From Takakia lepidozioides (taxonomy: Eukaryota; Streptophyta; Takakiopsida; Takakiales; Takakiaceae): a stretch of 64,000 nucleotides of DNA. Below are positions 11,101-21,045 of the stretch, piece after piece. Made by a program: the position numbers and the translations under genes. How positions within the stretch are numbered: the first letter of the stretch is position 1; every line of letters begins with the position of its first letter. Under the pieces are notes generated by a model that was not told the DNA's origin, made no database searches, and was given only the letters and a program-made list of their open reading frames with translations. The stretch covers positions 61,830,042 through 61,894,041 of the forward strand of contig CM060734.1 in NCBI GenBank assembly GCA_030704615.1, in the 5' to 3' direction.

Positions 11101-12400
11101 ACTGCAGACTCAAGTGAAGGACCTCACTTCAAACATCGACAAAAGAGTCTATATCCCTCAGGAACAGCTAATGGCTTCTTATTTACAAGCCAGAACTTTG
11201 GCTTTTCAGTCTTCACAGGAGGTGCAGGAAATGCCAATGATACAAGAGCCAGTACCACTAACACTACAACAAGTCACTGTACCAGTAGCTGAACCTGTTG
11301 TTACTACAACCACACCATAGCCACCACAGCCTGAGGTATGGGGCAATGCTGTTTTTAACCCACCTAAAACTCCAGCTGCAAGGGAGTACAGTAGGGCTAT
11401 GATTATGCCCTTCAACCAAATTCCCATCATGTTGGATTTGGCTTGGAAAGAATTTAGTCCTCCGCAGTCATTCGCACATTACTACCAAATCATGCGCATT
11501 TGGCTACCAGTGGCAACTAGGACTAAAGTTCTTCCGAACAATCGACCAATTGAGGATCATCACTTTGCACAGTACTGGCACGAGGCAGGTACCATGTTGA
11601 GAGAATTAATTGCTTTCCAAGTTGTACATGGATTCATTTATACCAAGACCAAGGAGGTAGCAAGTATTGTCATGGGATGCGGGCTATACTACGCTGCTTG
11701 TTTTCTGGTACGTTATCACATTGAGCAACACAAGATGCAAACGTGTTTTTTGAGTTATTCCAGTGGGGATCATTGGGTCTTACTTTCAGTGCCACCTCAT
11801 ATGTACCTATATGAGGCAAAAGTTATGATGCAAAAGGATTCTCAAATTCGTTCATGGTTTCAAGCGGCCTGGAACAATTTGTCAACACAGAAATTCGGCA
11901 TTGATGATATTTTCTATAAGGGACATGTGGCATGGAAATACTTGCACGCTGCACCAGTAATTGGTACCCCACTCACCTGGACAAACAAGGAGCTCAGTGT
12001 CTACACCAATTTTGCTGTTCAGCGGTTACATCAAGTTGTAAAATATAAACTTCCAGACATGGTAGGACAACATTGTATGCCCCAGAGGATTCCACAAAGA
12101 GTTCAAAAATTAAAACACCTGAGAGGCGATGAGGATTCTGATACAACTGTTTCTTCAGCGGATTCTTTTGACATGGGAGAAGACTATGCAATTCAAATGG
12201 CAGAGAAGAAGCGACGGGCGTCTCCTATGCCTGAAAGGTTACCTCGATATCAGCCTCCAGAGGGCCTCACTTATCCAGGTAGTGTTCAAACATCTCCATC
12301 AACCAGTGACAGACCTCGGGCTCGTACACACAGTCCGCCACGAAACTCTCAACGTCATAAAGGTGCTCGCTCACAAAGGTTTGCTAATCGCAATCAGTAA
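8147..12400 (+). pseudogene. Copy D giant extra ORF after integrase (ORF3), four nonsense mutations
   Basis: One reading frame runs from the spacer to 12400, broken only by TGA 9041-9043, TAG 9758-9760, TAA 10352-10354 and TAG 11318-11320. All segments are in the same frame, and other copies have sense codons at each site. A conserved Met at 8633 (MEELTDYTLAILLTQW) would give about 1,255 residues; the segment before it is open but poorly conserved. Layout: a globular N-terminal part (8633-9480) with a block resembling plant transposon-protein ORFs (VKGVELLITPLYLQQLF); an acidic linker; a long heptad-like coiled coil rich in Q, E, K and L (10250-11150); a Pro/Val/Thr linker; a second globular domain (11390-12060); and a basic Arg/Pro/Ser tail. 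No signal peptide or transmembrane segment is evident, so nothing supports an envelope role. Function unknown. Confidence 0.75.
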
Positions 12401-12421
12401 ACCGTGAGGACACGGCTTTTT

Positions 12422-12438
12422 GAGAGGGGAAGGGGTAA
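12422..12438 (+). other. Copy D polypurine tract
   Basis: The purine-rich gagaggggaaggggtaa directly abuts the 3' LTR start. Equivalent tracts sit next to the 3' LTRs of copies A and B. It primes plus-strand synthesis in LTR elements. Confidence 0.8.
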
Positions 12439-13412
12439 TGTTAGAGGACTGTCTGGGACTTAGACACTTATATGGGATCTGTAAGGTACCCTTAATTTTT
12501 GCACAGACTGAGACCAACAGGAGCCTTAGGGGTGATAGCAGCGCACTGTAGAGGGGGGTTACACAGCCCGTCACAGCCAACACAGCCCGTCACAGTCGTC
12601 ACAGCCGACACAGCCAGACACAGTCAGCACAGCTCGTCACAGCCCGACACAGCCATCACAGCCAACACAGCCCGTCACAGCCGACACAGCCACACAGCCA
12701 GTCACAGCCCGTCACAGTTTCACACAGCCAGTCACAGCTTGACACAGCTGTCACGACCATAGGGAACGGAGAGCAGGACAGGGAATGACTGTGTGGAACA
12801 ACACCTGCAAATGGAACATGTTAGTTCACGGACGACGGTTAGTGAGGGAAACGGTTAGAGCCACGGGTAGGAAGATAAAGCGAGAAGCAAGGACTGAGAA
12901 GGGAGATTATTCTTGGAGGCACTGGAGGGGGAGGACTTCTTGGTCATGCAGGAGAGGGGATCGGGCAGAGAGGAAGAACGGAAGCAAAGATGGAGAGCAC
13001 GGTGAAGGAGGAGAGATGATTAGTAGATGCTTGTTATATGCAAAGCTGTAGTGATATTGTAGAGTAGATTAGAGACACAATGGCTTCGGCCTGATACCTG
13101 ATAAATCATAATTTGATACTTATACGATACAATCACGCTGTGTAGAGAGATCTGAGTGAAGCTGTGGAATGAATGGATGAGTTGATGGAATCCGATAGAT
13201 TGATGAAGCAAACTGATACTTAATTATCAATGGTAAGGTAGCTAACATGAATGCCAAAAGGGAAACAAATAGGAAACACCCCCATGATACACTAGCTGTA
13301 GGTCATGACTGATTGTTCTGCGCGGGCTGAGTACTTAGAGATTTCCAACTCTTCTATCTTGGAGTTTCCGCCTCGGATAGCGAAGGGATGGGTGAGTAAA
13401 AGCCACGCGACA
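12439..13412 (+). repeat. Copy D 3' LTR
   Basis: 974 bp, from tgttagaggactg to agccacgcgaca. The terminal gccgcgcgaca of other copies has one G to A change. The minisatellite (12560-12750) is shorter than in copy C. It is followed at once by transposon coding sequence (13413 onward). The putative target duplication arm is gtttc (13413-13417), with its partner off-window. Confidence 0.92.
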
Positions 13413-13539
13413 GTTTCCACCCCTACCGGTATGGATACGCCGTGTAGTCCAGGCCCATGTCTCTGAGCATGGTGTTGAGGATACGGATGTAATTCATTTG
13501 TCTACTCCCCCCTCATTGAGATCAGCTTCATTTCGTGGC

Positions 13540-14196
13540 ATGAAGGCGTATGGAAATCATTATCGAGTGGATGACACTGAGAGTCGTCTTCTTATTTCTT
13601 TTGATTTCGGAGTTGCATTCGTCTTCTAGCAACAGAGCAGAAATAGTGTGCGTGATAGAAATCCAGTCATGTCACCATTAGAGTACGTTGGGGTCATCAA
13701 AGAGATCTTCAAATTGGATTATGGACGAGTGCACCCCATTGTATTTCGTTGTGCTTGGGTGAGGGCCAACCTCGTTGGACAAAATGCTACAATGAAGCGG
13801 GATTCGTATGGTTTTCTACTTGCAAATTTTGGGAGGATGTTACCCGCCAATGATCAGCCGTTTATCTTTCCATCTCAAGTTGAACAGGTGTTCTTTTCAG
13901 ATGAGTCCCCAAGTTCGGAGTGGAAGGTAGTCCTTCGGAAGGATCCAAGAGCAAAAAAAATTGTGGCGGACATAGATCAATGTGACATTGGAGAAAATGC
14001 AGATTTCGATGGCCTTCAGGCACCGTCCACCTTATCAGATCAGCCAATACCTAGGTCATTAGATGGTGCCACGGCTCTAAATAAAGAAGACCTAGCTATG
14101 TTGGCTACCATTCAAGCGGCGTTTGTGCAACCAACCGCTATTCTAGTTGAGCAAAGTGATTCAGAGGGTGAAGAATATGTTTCAGATTCAGAATAA
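13540..14196 (+). pseudogene. TNP2-type transposase C-terminal region (DUF4216-like), in-frame stop
   Basis: The frame from 13540 reads GMKAYGNHYRVDDTE then GVAFVF and stops at TAG 13627-13629. It continues in the same frame to 14196 with VGVIKEIFKLDYGRVHPIVF, a drug-like CAWVRANLVG segment, DSYGFLLANFGRMLP and QVEQVFFSDES. This pattern (a YxGVIKEIxELDYG block, then YGFxxVNxxR, then ASQxxQVFYxxDP) is the DUF4216 domain found with TNP2 transposases of plant CACTA elements. The tail is acidic (EQSDSEGEEYVSDSE). The upstream coding part is missing, and the internal stop suggests an inactive copy. The first downstream in-frame initiator-like codon is not a convincing real start. Confidence 0.75.
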
Positions 14197-14219
14197 AGTT
14201 TATTGTTGGAACCATTTGT

Positions 14220-14860
14220 TCAATAGCATCATGCCACAATGGTCTGGCCACTTGTCTGTTTTTCAAAGTCTGTCACAGCTGCACAAACCACTTAAAATTT
14301 TTCATGTATCACCCAAAAAGTGGTACCAATCACTTGTCTGTAGGCAACCACTCATGAGCAACCACTAGAATAGTGGTTCCAATTACTGCAGTATCTTTCA
14401 TCACCCACTCTCCACCACTATCAAAGTGGTACAAATCAATGAGGTGTCTTTAACCACTCAAGATCAACGTGCACTGTCCCCGTCCACGTGGAATATTATA
14501 TTTATGAATTAAAATATATTTCCAAATCATAAATCACAAATAAAGTTTGAATTATTTCACGTGGAGTAGCAATTGGTTTCAACCACTTCCCATCACTGAG
14601 GTGTCTATAACCACTCACAATGTACCACTGCACTCGTCCACGTGGAATATTATATATATTAATTAAAATGTATTACCAAATAAATAATAAATAAATAAAA
14701 ACAATTTATTACACGTTGACTACTGAGTGGTTGAAACCACTTCCAACCACTGTCTGTGATGCCACCATGGCATTTCATTGGGATTAACCACTGGCAAGTG
14801 GTTACTAGTGGTTTATAGAGTGGAAAAAGACAGTAGTGGTTAAAGGGCCAGTGGTTATTC
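14220..14860 (+). repeat. CACTA subterminal repeats (agtggtt / aaccact)
   Basis: Many direct and inverted copies of ccact/agtgg-type words lie between the stop codon and the terminal repeat (for example 14291, 14322, 14350, 14582, 14731, 14789, 14800). Two related blocks (14450-14560 and 14595-14700) also share cgtccacgtggaatatta followed by AT-rich sequence. Subterminal repeats of this kind are transposase binding sites in known CACTA elements. Confidence 0.6.
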
Positions 14861-14878
14861 GACGTTTTTCTTCTAGTG

Positions 14879-15073
14879 CATGCTTCACAAGTGCACTGAT
14901 TTGCACACAACAGGGACTGGCCCTATCTCTTCACTCACACCTCTTCATGAGCTTGGAGCTGAAGCTCCCACCAGGCTGCGATGCATCCCCTCGCAGCTCC
15001 ACTATTCGGTTGCTCCTCATCTACCACAACAACTGATTTCGGGCAGAAATACTTTGAGCTGATCATATCATCT
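14879..15073. other. No gene seen between two CACTA elements
   Basis: 195 bp of flanking sequence lie between the CACTA 3' end and the next CACTA element. I see no convincing coding frame here. Confidence 0.5.
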
Positions 15074-15283
15074 CACTACAGGAAAAAAAAAAAAAAAAAG
15101 GGGGGGGGGGTTTTGACGCCGCGGCATCGTAAAACAACCCTTTTCGGGCGGGAAAAAAAACCAAATTTGCGACGCCCGGGTGTCGCAAGCCCGTCGCCAA
15201 AAAACCGTCGCAAATTTGCGACCAATGGGGGTCGCAAATATGCGAAACCGCGATTTGCGACGTCCGGGCGTCGAAAAAAAACA

Positions 15284-15325
<42 letters not shown>

Positions 15326-16274
15326 CTACTCTGCGATGCAGAATTAGCACCGCCGGGGGTCGCAAAGTGCGACGCCCGGACGTCACAATTTAAGGGGGTA
15401 CATTTGAATTTGAATTTTGAATTTCAAAAACTTGTTGACCATTGACTCCGGTTCTGTCTAATGGCGATATGTTCATTGTTCTATATATATATCATGCAGC
15501 GCATACTTGAACCTAAGACCTCCACGTTATAACATTTTTAAGACACTACAAACTAACCAACACACCTAGGCTACATCTATATATCACAAAAGCAATCTAT
15601 ATATATATAAAGATTTCCTTCAAGTTCATTCAAGTTCCTTCTAAGGGGGTCTCTCTTGTGACGCCGGGGAGTTGCAATCTCCACATCCTTAGTGCCCAGC
15701 CCCAGTCCCAGCCCCAGCCTCAGCATCGTCGCCGTTGTTGTACTCCCCCCACCGCCAGGCGCCCCAAGCGACATCCTTTTGTGGACCTAAGCTGACCACA
15801 CACTATTGCGACCCCCTGTGACGACACCGTTGCGACCCCCTAACGTCGCAACGTTGGGCGTCCCAGCGCGGGGCGCCCCCCAGCGACGCTTTTGTGAAAT
15901 TGAGGGTCGCAAAGCTAAAAAAAAAAACTGCCACTGTGGTGATGCTGTTGCGACGCCCTGGCATCGTAGAGGCGCCCTTAGTGACGCTTTTGCGACGCCG
16001 AGGCATCGCAATGTCCATTTAAAATAAAAATAAAATAAATAAATTAATTTTTTTTCTTGGATTTCCGACGTCCGGGCGTCGCAAGAAAAAAAATCCGTCG
16101 CAGTGAGGGCCCTCTTTACCCCTTCATGCCACATTACGACGACTGGGCGTCGTAATGGTGTCGCAGCAGGGGATTGCGACGTCGGGGCATCGCAATAAAA
16201 CGCCGTGGGCTCAGCGCCGCGCGGGGCGTGGGGGCGCGGCTGGCGTCGCAAACCCCCCCCCATTTGTTGTAGTG
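15074..16274. mobile_element. Non-autonomous CACTA element, 1.2 kb, TSD tct
   Basis: It starts CACTACAGGAAAAA and ends tttgttgtagtg (complement CACTACAACAAA). It is flanked by the 3-bp duplication tct (15071-15073 and 16275-16277), the size expected for CACTA elements. Both subterminal zones are packed with short inverted GCGACGY...CGTCGC words such as cgacgtccgggcgtcg (15258 and 16066 areas), consistent with transposase-binding repeats. There is no transposase. It contains long homopolymers (A runs at 15082 and 15286-15323, a G run at 15100) and an internal SINE-like segment. Confidence 0.85.
15395..15575 (-). mobile_element. tRNA-derived SINE-like insert
   Basis: On the minus strand it reads a possible A-box region (tggttagtttgtagtg), a B-box-like ggtcttaggttcaagt, a short body, ggtcaac, then an aaattcaaa-type tail. 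The 21 bp at 15502-15522 are identical, in inverse orientation, to 54143-54163, and both copies share the head-ggtcaac-ttcaaat layout. It lies inside the non-autonomous CACTA element. No target duplication was resolved. Confidence 0.5.
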
Positions 16275-18011
16275 TCTCCAACCTGCAACACGCTAGTTTC
16301 CCATGCGTAGCCCACATTCCTGCAGCTCCTTAACTCGGCTTGCAACTGAAGAAGACGATCACCCGTTTGCCCACTCGTGTCCAGCATCTCCTCCGCTTCA
16401 TACTAGAAGCCCAAACTTGGTTACCATAGCGTTGAGCTATGCAACACTGACCGCCTCTCTATCCATTGCAAACCTGCAACCTTCGCTATCCGCTTTGGAT
16501 GGGCTCATGCACTGTCGAGTTGTCCATTGCTGCATCCACTTGCTTCCTCAAAAAACGTAACCGCTGCTGCTGCTCGATCGTTCAACTCCACACCTCAGCT
16601 CTTGCTGCCCCACTACAATAGATAAACCTTACTCTACCCTCATAAATTTCAGGCGCTCATTTTGCTCACTACGATAGATGAGCCTCCAAGCCCCCTTAAT
16701 AAGAGAGCACGGAAGAAGAGAAGAAATAGACCGGCCCACGAGAAGGAATGGCAAAACAGTGCATCGGGTGGCTTCGGGGCCTGATCACGATGCGAAGGTG
16801 GAATCGTTATGGTTAAAAATATATTTCACAAAAATAAAATAAATATAAATATAAATATTTAATGCTCATTAATATCAGGAGGAACGTTAACTAGTGAAGG
16901 TATATCTGTTATTTTATGGTGTTTTCCGACGAAGGTATATCAGGATCTTCTTCCATTTTAGCATTGATGCGGGGTCTCCTCTTGAGGGAGGAGCCAATAA
17001 AAAGACTCAATAATGGAGTATGGAGTATTAGCCAATTTTAAAAATGGTTTAGAAAATAAATAGAACCCTCAATAAGGGAAACATATAATGTTGGGTTGGA
17101 ATGCAGGGATAAGTTAGCATAAAAGCTTGCCCATCAAATGAGAAAGTTACCCACACCAACATCTCTTTTCCTCATTTTTCAAGCTTTATTAAAATTATTT
17201 AAAAAAAAAGTGCAAGCTGCAATATGTGTATTCTACCTAGCGCCCTGGGGGACGTGGATTGCGATGGTAGGAGCATGAATAATGCGTGGCGAGTATTCAA
17301 CGTACTAGAACGGGCCGGGTAGGGCCGATTCTGCCTTGTTAACTCAGCTGAAAACAAAGATTCAGGCACAGATGATGGTCAGGATAGTGAACAATTGTAA
17401 TGACTTGTGATGGGTACTCCTCATAATGAGAAGACCCCTTTGAAGGCCTCAAACAGCCTGTCAGTGAGCTCAAGATAATGTGGAAACTGGTGGCTCTCAT
17501 TGGTTCCTAATTCTGGGCCGCAGCTGCACATCAAATGCTATGGTGAAGAGTACTATTTAGAAAATCATAGTTTCCCAAGTTAAGCACATAAGCACCACAA
17601 TAGAGAAATCCTTTCTGCTAGTGGCTCTTCTTCTCATGAGAACTGAAGTGATGGATTCATTTCCTCCAAATGATCTTTTGAGGATCAGATACCCATTCTC
17701 TCACCTCCAGCCGTTGCCCCTCTTGTTCTTGCTATGTTCAAACAGGGTATGTGGCCTTCGGCTACAATAGTATGGCAATCTGAACCTCATGAGGACGTTT
17801 TTCTCTCTTTCTTTCTGCACTTGGTTGTGACTGGCAGCACGCTCAGAACCCAAAGTCACATCTGTGTAAAGGTAAAGAACAATAGCCATGTTGGTAACTA
17901 TATCCAGCAAAAAAGCAGAGGCTCACTAACATGGACTTTGCATCACAACTAATTTTTTTTTCCCTGTCACTGAAAGGCCTCTTATTCCTTCTTGCATTGA
18001 TAAGTACGCAC
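16275..18011. other. No confident gene
   Basis: About 1.7 kb of unique-looking sequence. Short open frames exist but none shows a recognisable domain. The stretch 17800-17960 lies just downstream (on the minus strand) of the last clear HMA1-like exon, so it could hold a degraded final exon, but I could not identify the expected residues. Confidence 0.4.
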
Positions 18012-18499
18012 CGTCAGCCAAAGAGGTACGAAGCCCATCACGGAAGGGAGACCAGCAAAAAAGATGCAAGAAAGAGCAAATGCTACACTCTGCTTAACCT
18101 GCACATCACATGGGGGACAACATCAGTCTATCATAGTCACCATATTTGCGTTCCAATTAGCACTAACCTCAACTCAACACAAAGCAGGTAGAAGAGTTAG
18201 CATAAATCCCACCCTTGCAAGAAGCCAGTAACCTTGAGACACACTAGGCTCTTAGGGTCTGTTCCAATTGGCCAGGAAAGCAAGGAACATTGAGTAACCA
18301 AATTGTGAATGGAAACAAATTGTCATAAATGTTCTGTGTCGGAATTCGCATGACGAGAGGATGGGGCTTTGCCCCTATGTGGCTCTCTGGATACAGATCT
18401 CTGTATCCAATGGTCTGTCTTGGGGGACGCTAAGATCTTAGATTGAAGGAGAGCCCAAAACTGGGCCCCAGTGATGACCGGTGACCGGTTACTGAGTAC

Positions 18500-19015
18500 A
18501 TCTCCTATTCTCTGTCTATGTTTATGTCTCTTGTTCGGCCAAACTGGTGCAGGGTCTCTGGCCATAGGGCTACGGAAAACGAGTACATTTTGTTTTTGTC
18601 TCTGTTTCAAAAATTGACGGTAAGGAGTCTACTTTAAAAAATGAACAATTAACAGATGCAGAGAGGACAGGGAGATTGTCAATGCCTGACGTGCAGGTGG
18701 CCTAAAAACAATATCCATTTTCTGATACAATGTCCAGGGTATTCTCATTAGAGAGTGACCCTCTTCAGGACCATCATGAACACTCCCCCTGCACCTCTGT
18801 TCACCACCTTTCAAAATCTCGTGGCTGAGCCTAAAGCCCTGGCCCTGTTGGGATCTAATTGCTGGACTGATCACACACAGCAGATTGGTGCTTGTGTTCC
18901 CTCTTGTTTTTTCCAAACTCCGTGTTGGGTCTATGGCTACAAGACTACGGCAAACAACGTCTGGTGAGCACATTCGGTTTTTGTCTATGTTTCTCTCTCT
19001 CTTTCTACCCTCAAA
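18500..19015 (+). repeat. Two diverged direct repeats in HMA1-like intron
   Basis: Segments near 18525-18610 and 18900-19000 share the order tctcttgt..., ccaaact, gggtct(c/a)tggc, a ctacgg(a/c)aaac block, then a (c)atttgtttttgtctctgtttc-like end. They appear to be two diverged copies of one repeat unit about 370 bp apart, inside the intron between the VKQ exon and the GDGINDAPA exon. Confidence 0.35.
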
Positions 19016-19804
19016 CTGAGTGTGGTATCCACGTATCCACCAACAAGGTTATGGCAAGGACAGTTCTTGATCGGGACCTACTTGCCTGCAATAAGACCTA
19101 CTGCTGACATCCTTGTCCTTTGTATATACAATCGAGTGACCATGTCTTACCAATTAAGAATTGGTTTGGTGTGCTTTAGCAATGACAAATGGAACTCAAT
19201 CAATGGGCCATTCTGGAGAAGAAGCACATCAGCTGCAATAGCCACCGCTGTTGCACTAGCATTATGGGCCAAAACTATTCCGACTGTCGTAGCTACTAAG
19301 GCAGGGGCATCATTGATACCATCCCCTAGGTACAATTATCAAGATTGGGGATCCTAACTCTTCCTGGAGGATAGATAAAATAGTTCATGTGTAAATCAGT
19401 GGTTTGTTTTGTGATGAGGATTGTAGGAAATGTTCGTCAGCCTCGCCATTCTGCTTGCAGACTTATACTGCCTTTGTTGGTACTATGTCCTATAGACCCC
19501 CTTGATGCTGCACACCACATAAACCCATGCCAGCTACACCCATGCCTTGGCTGGTGCTGGCATGGGTTAGTTCCACTAATCAGCAGGTTATTGCTTAACA
19601 AGAAATATGGCCCGTTCGATCAAGCAGTCTGGGTGAATAGTAGGAACAATGTTACCCTTCTGCTGTGACAAATGCTTGTCCTCTGGCCGAAGCCCCCAGT
19701 GAAATTCGTCAATGCCAACAGTACTTTTTGCCCCCCTCTCGGCACTTGATCCCCGGTTAGCATTAACACTCGCAAGTCAGCTTGCACTTTGAGTGCCTCA
19801 ACCA

Positions 19805-20823
19805 TGTTAGAGGACTATCTGGGATTTAGACACTTATACGGAATCTGTAAGGTACCCTTAATTTTTGCACAGACTGAGACCAACAGGAGCCTTAGGGGTG
19901 ACAGCAGCGCACTGTAGAGGGGGGTTACACAGCCTGTCACAGTCCAACACAACCCGTCACAGTCGTCACAGCCGACACAGCCACACAGCCAGTCACAGTC
20001 GACACAGCCAGACACAGTCAGCATAGCTTGTCACAGCCCGACACAGCCATCACAGCCAACACAGCCACACAGCCAGTCATAGCCCGACACCGCCAAACAC
20101 AGTCACACAGCCAGTCACAGCCCGTCACAGTTTCACACAGCCAGTCACAGCTTGACACAGCTATCACGACCATAGGGAACGGAGAGCAGGACAGGGAACG
20201 ACTGTGGGGAACAACACCTGCAAATGGAACATGTTAGTTCACGGACGACGGTTAGTGAGGGAAACGGTTAGAGCCACGGGTAGGAAGATAAAGGGAGAAG
20301 CAAGGACTGAGAAGGGGGATTCTTGGAAGCACTTCACGGGGGGGCACTTCTTGGTCATGCATGAGAGGGGATCGGGCGGAGAGCAAGAACGGAAGCAAAG
20401 ATGGAGAGCACGGTGAAGGAGGAAAGATGATTAGTAGATGCTTGTTATATGCAAAGCTGTAGTGATATTGTAGAGCAGATTAGAGACACAATGGCTTCGG
20501 CCTCATACCTGATAAATCGTAATCTAATACTTATACGATACAATCACACTGTGTAGAGAGATCTGAGTGAAGCTGTGGAATGAATGGATGAGTTGATGGA
20601 ATCCGATAGATTGATGAAGCAAACTGATACTTAATTATCAATGGTAAGGTAGCTAACATGAATACGGAAAGGGAAACAAATAGGAAACACCCCCATGATA
20701 CACTAGCTGTAGGTCATGACTGATTGTTCTGAGCGGGCTGAGTACTTAGAGATTTCCAACTCTTCTATCTTGGAGTTTCCGCCTCGGATAGCGAAGGGAT
20801 GGGTGAGTAAAAGCCGCGCGACA
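19805..20823 (+). mobile_element. Solo LTR of the same gypsy family
   Basis: 1,019 bp, tgttag...gcgcgaca, with no internal region. It is flanked by a perfect 5-bp target duplication, aacca (19800-19804 and 20824-20828). It splits an exon of the HMA1-like gene; removing it and one aacca rejoins the reading frame across the junction. Solo LTRs arise by recombination between the two LTRs of a full element. Confidence 0.93.
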
Positions 20824-20876
20824 AACCACCGAAGCAGCATGAGGCCTGAATTGATCCTCAAAATGGAACAATGTCA

Positions 20877-21045
20877 CTTGTAGAAGTCCAGTCCTTCATC
20901 AACGTTAAAGGCATCTTCCACCAACCAATCACCTGCCTCAGGACACACCTCATAATATACTGTTTTCGGTGTAATCCCCAGAGTCTGATTCATAAGACAC
21001 ATAACCCCATTCCTAAGGAATGGACTGAGAAAACGACGAGGATAC
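20877..21045. other. Probable HMA1-like intron remnant next to copy B
   Basis: 169 bp between a possible splice acceptor at 20877 (minus strand, ctacaag before TGACATTG) and the edge of retrotransposon B. It is open in one minus frame for about 55 codons, but I do not recognise that peptide. The bases gatac (21041-21045) are the expected target duplication arm of B; the partner arm would fall in the assembly gap. Confidence 0.35.

Larger units (their letters stand above)
6563..13412 (+). mobile_element. Gypsy LTR retrotransposon copy D (3' half)
   Basis: The 5' half is outside the window because copy C is inserted at 6562/6563. What remains: the RNase H-integrase linker, integrase, repeat spacer, giant extra ORF, polypurine tract and 3' LTR. 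The sequence right of 13412 is CACTA transposon coding sequence, so D is inserted in that transposon. It is damaged by a 1-bp deletion near 6765, a 62-bp deletion near 7430 and four in-frame stops in the extra ORF. Confidence 0.92.
13413..14878 (+). mobile_element. CACTA (En/Spm) transposon, 3' part
   Basis: The 3' end reads cgtttttcttctagtg at 14863-14878; its complement, CACTAGAAGAAAAACG, is a typical CACTA terminal inverted repeat. Upstream lie subterminal repeats built on agtggtt/aaccact and a coding exon resembling the C-terminal part of TNP2-type transposases. The 5' part is lost to the left of the nested retrotransposons C and D. Confidence 0.8.
18012..20876 (-). pseudogene. HMA1: HMA1-like P1B-type heavy-metal ATPase, C-terminal exons, disrupted
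   Basis: Minus-strand exons, in gene order. First, 20876-20829 plus 19804-19656, split by a solo LTR, carries FHFEDQFRPHAASVVEAL, LRVLMLTGDQ and LRPEDK (hinge/P-domain). Second, about 19340-19151 carries YLGDGINDAPALVATTVG, the GDGINDAPA signature of P-type ATPases, then ASATAVAIAADVLLL, then VPFVIAKAHQTNS in a shifted frame. Third, 18098-18012 carries VKQSVAFALSCIFFAG and GFVPLWLT, a transmembrane segment, bounded by a tgcag acceptor and a gt donor. The order and motifs match plant HMA1, a chloroplast-envelope metal P1B ATPase. The N-terminal exons are missing beyond retrotransposon B. Frameshifts within the second exon plus the LTR insertion make it a pseudogene or gene fragment. Confidence 0.75.

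Noticed and set aside
8147-12400. Envelope (env-like) gene
   Set aside because: Position fits, but there is no signal peptide, membrane span or Cys-rich ectodomain; coiled coil and charged linkers dominate.
15060-15445. Lys-rich plus-strand and Phe-rich minus-strand frames
   Set aside because: They are produced by homopolymer runs in the non-autonomous CACTA element.
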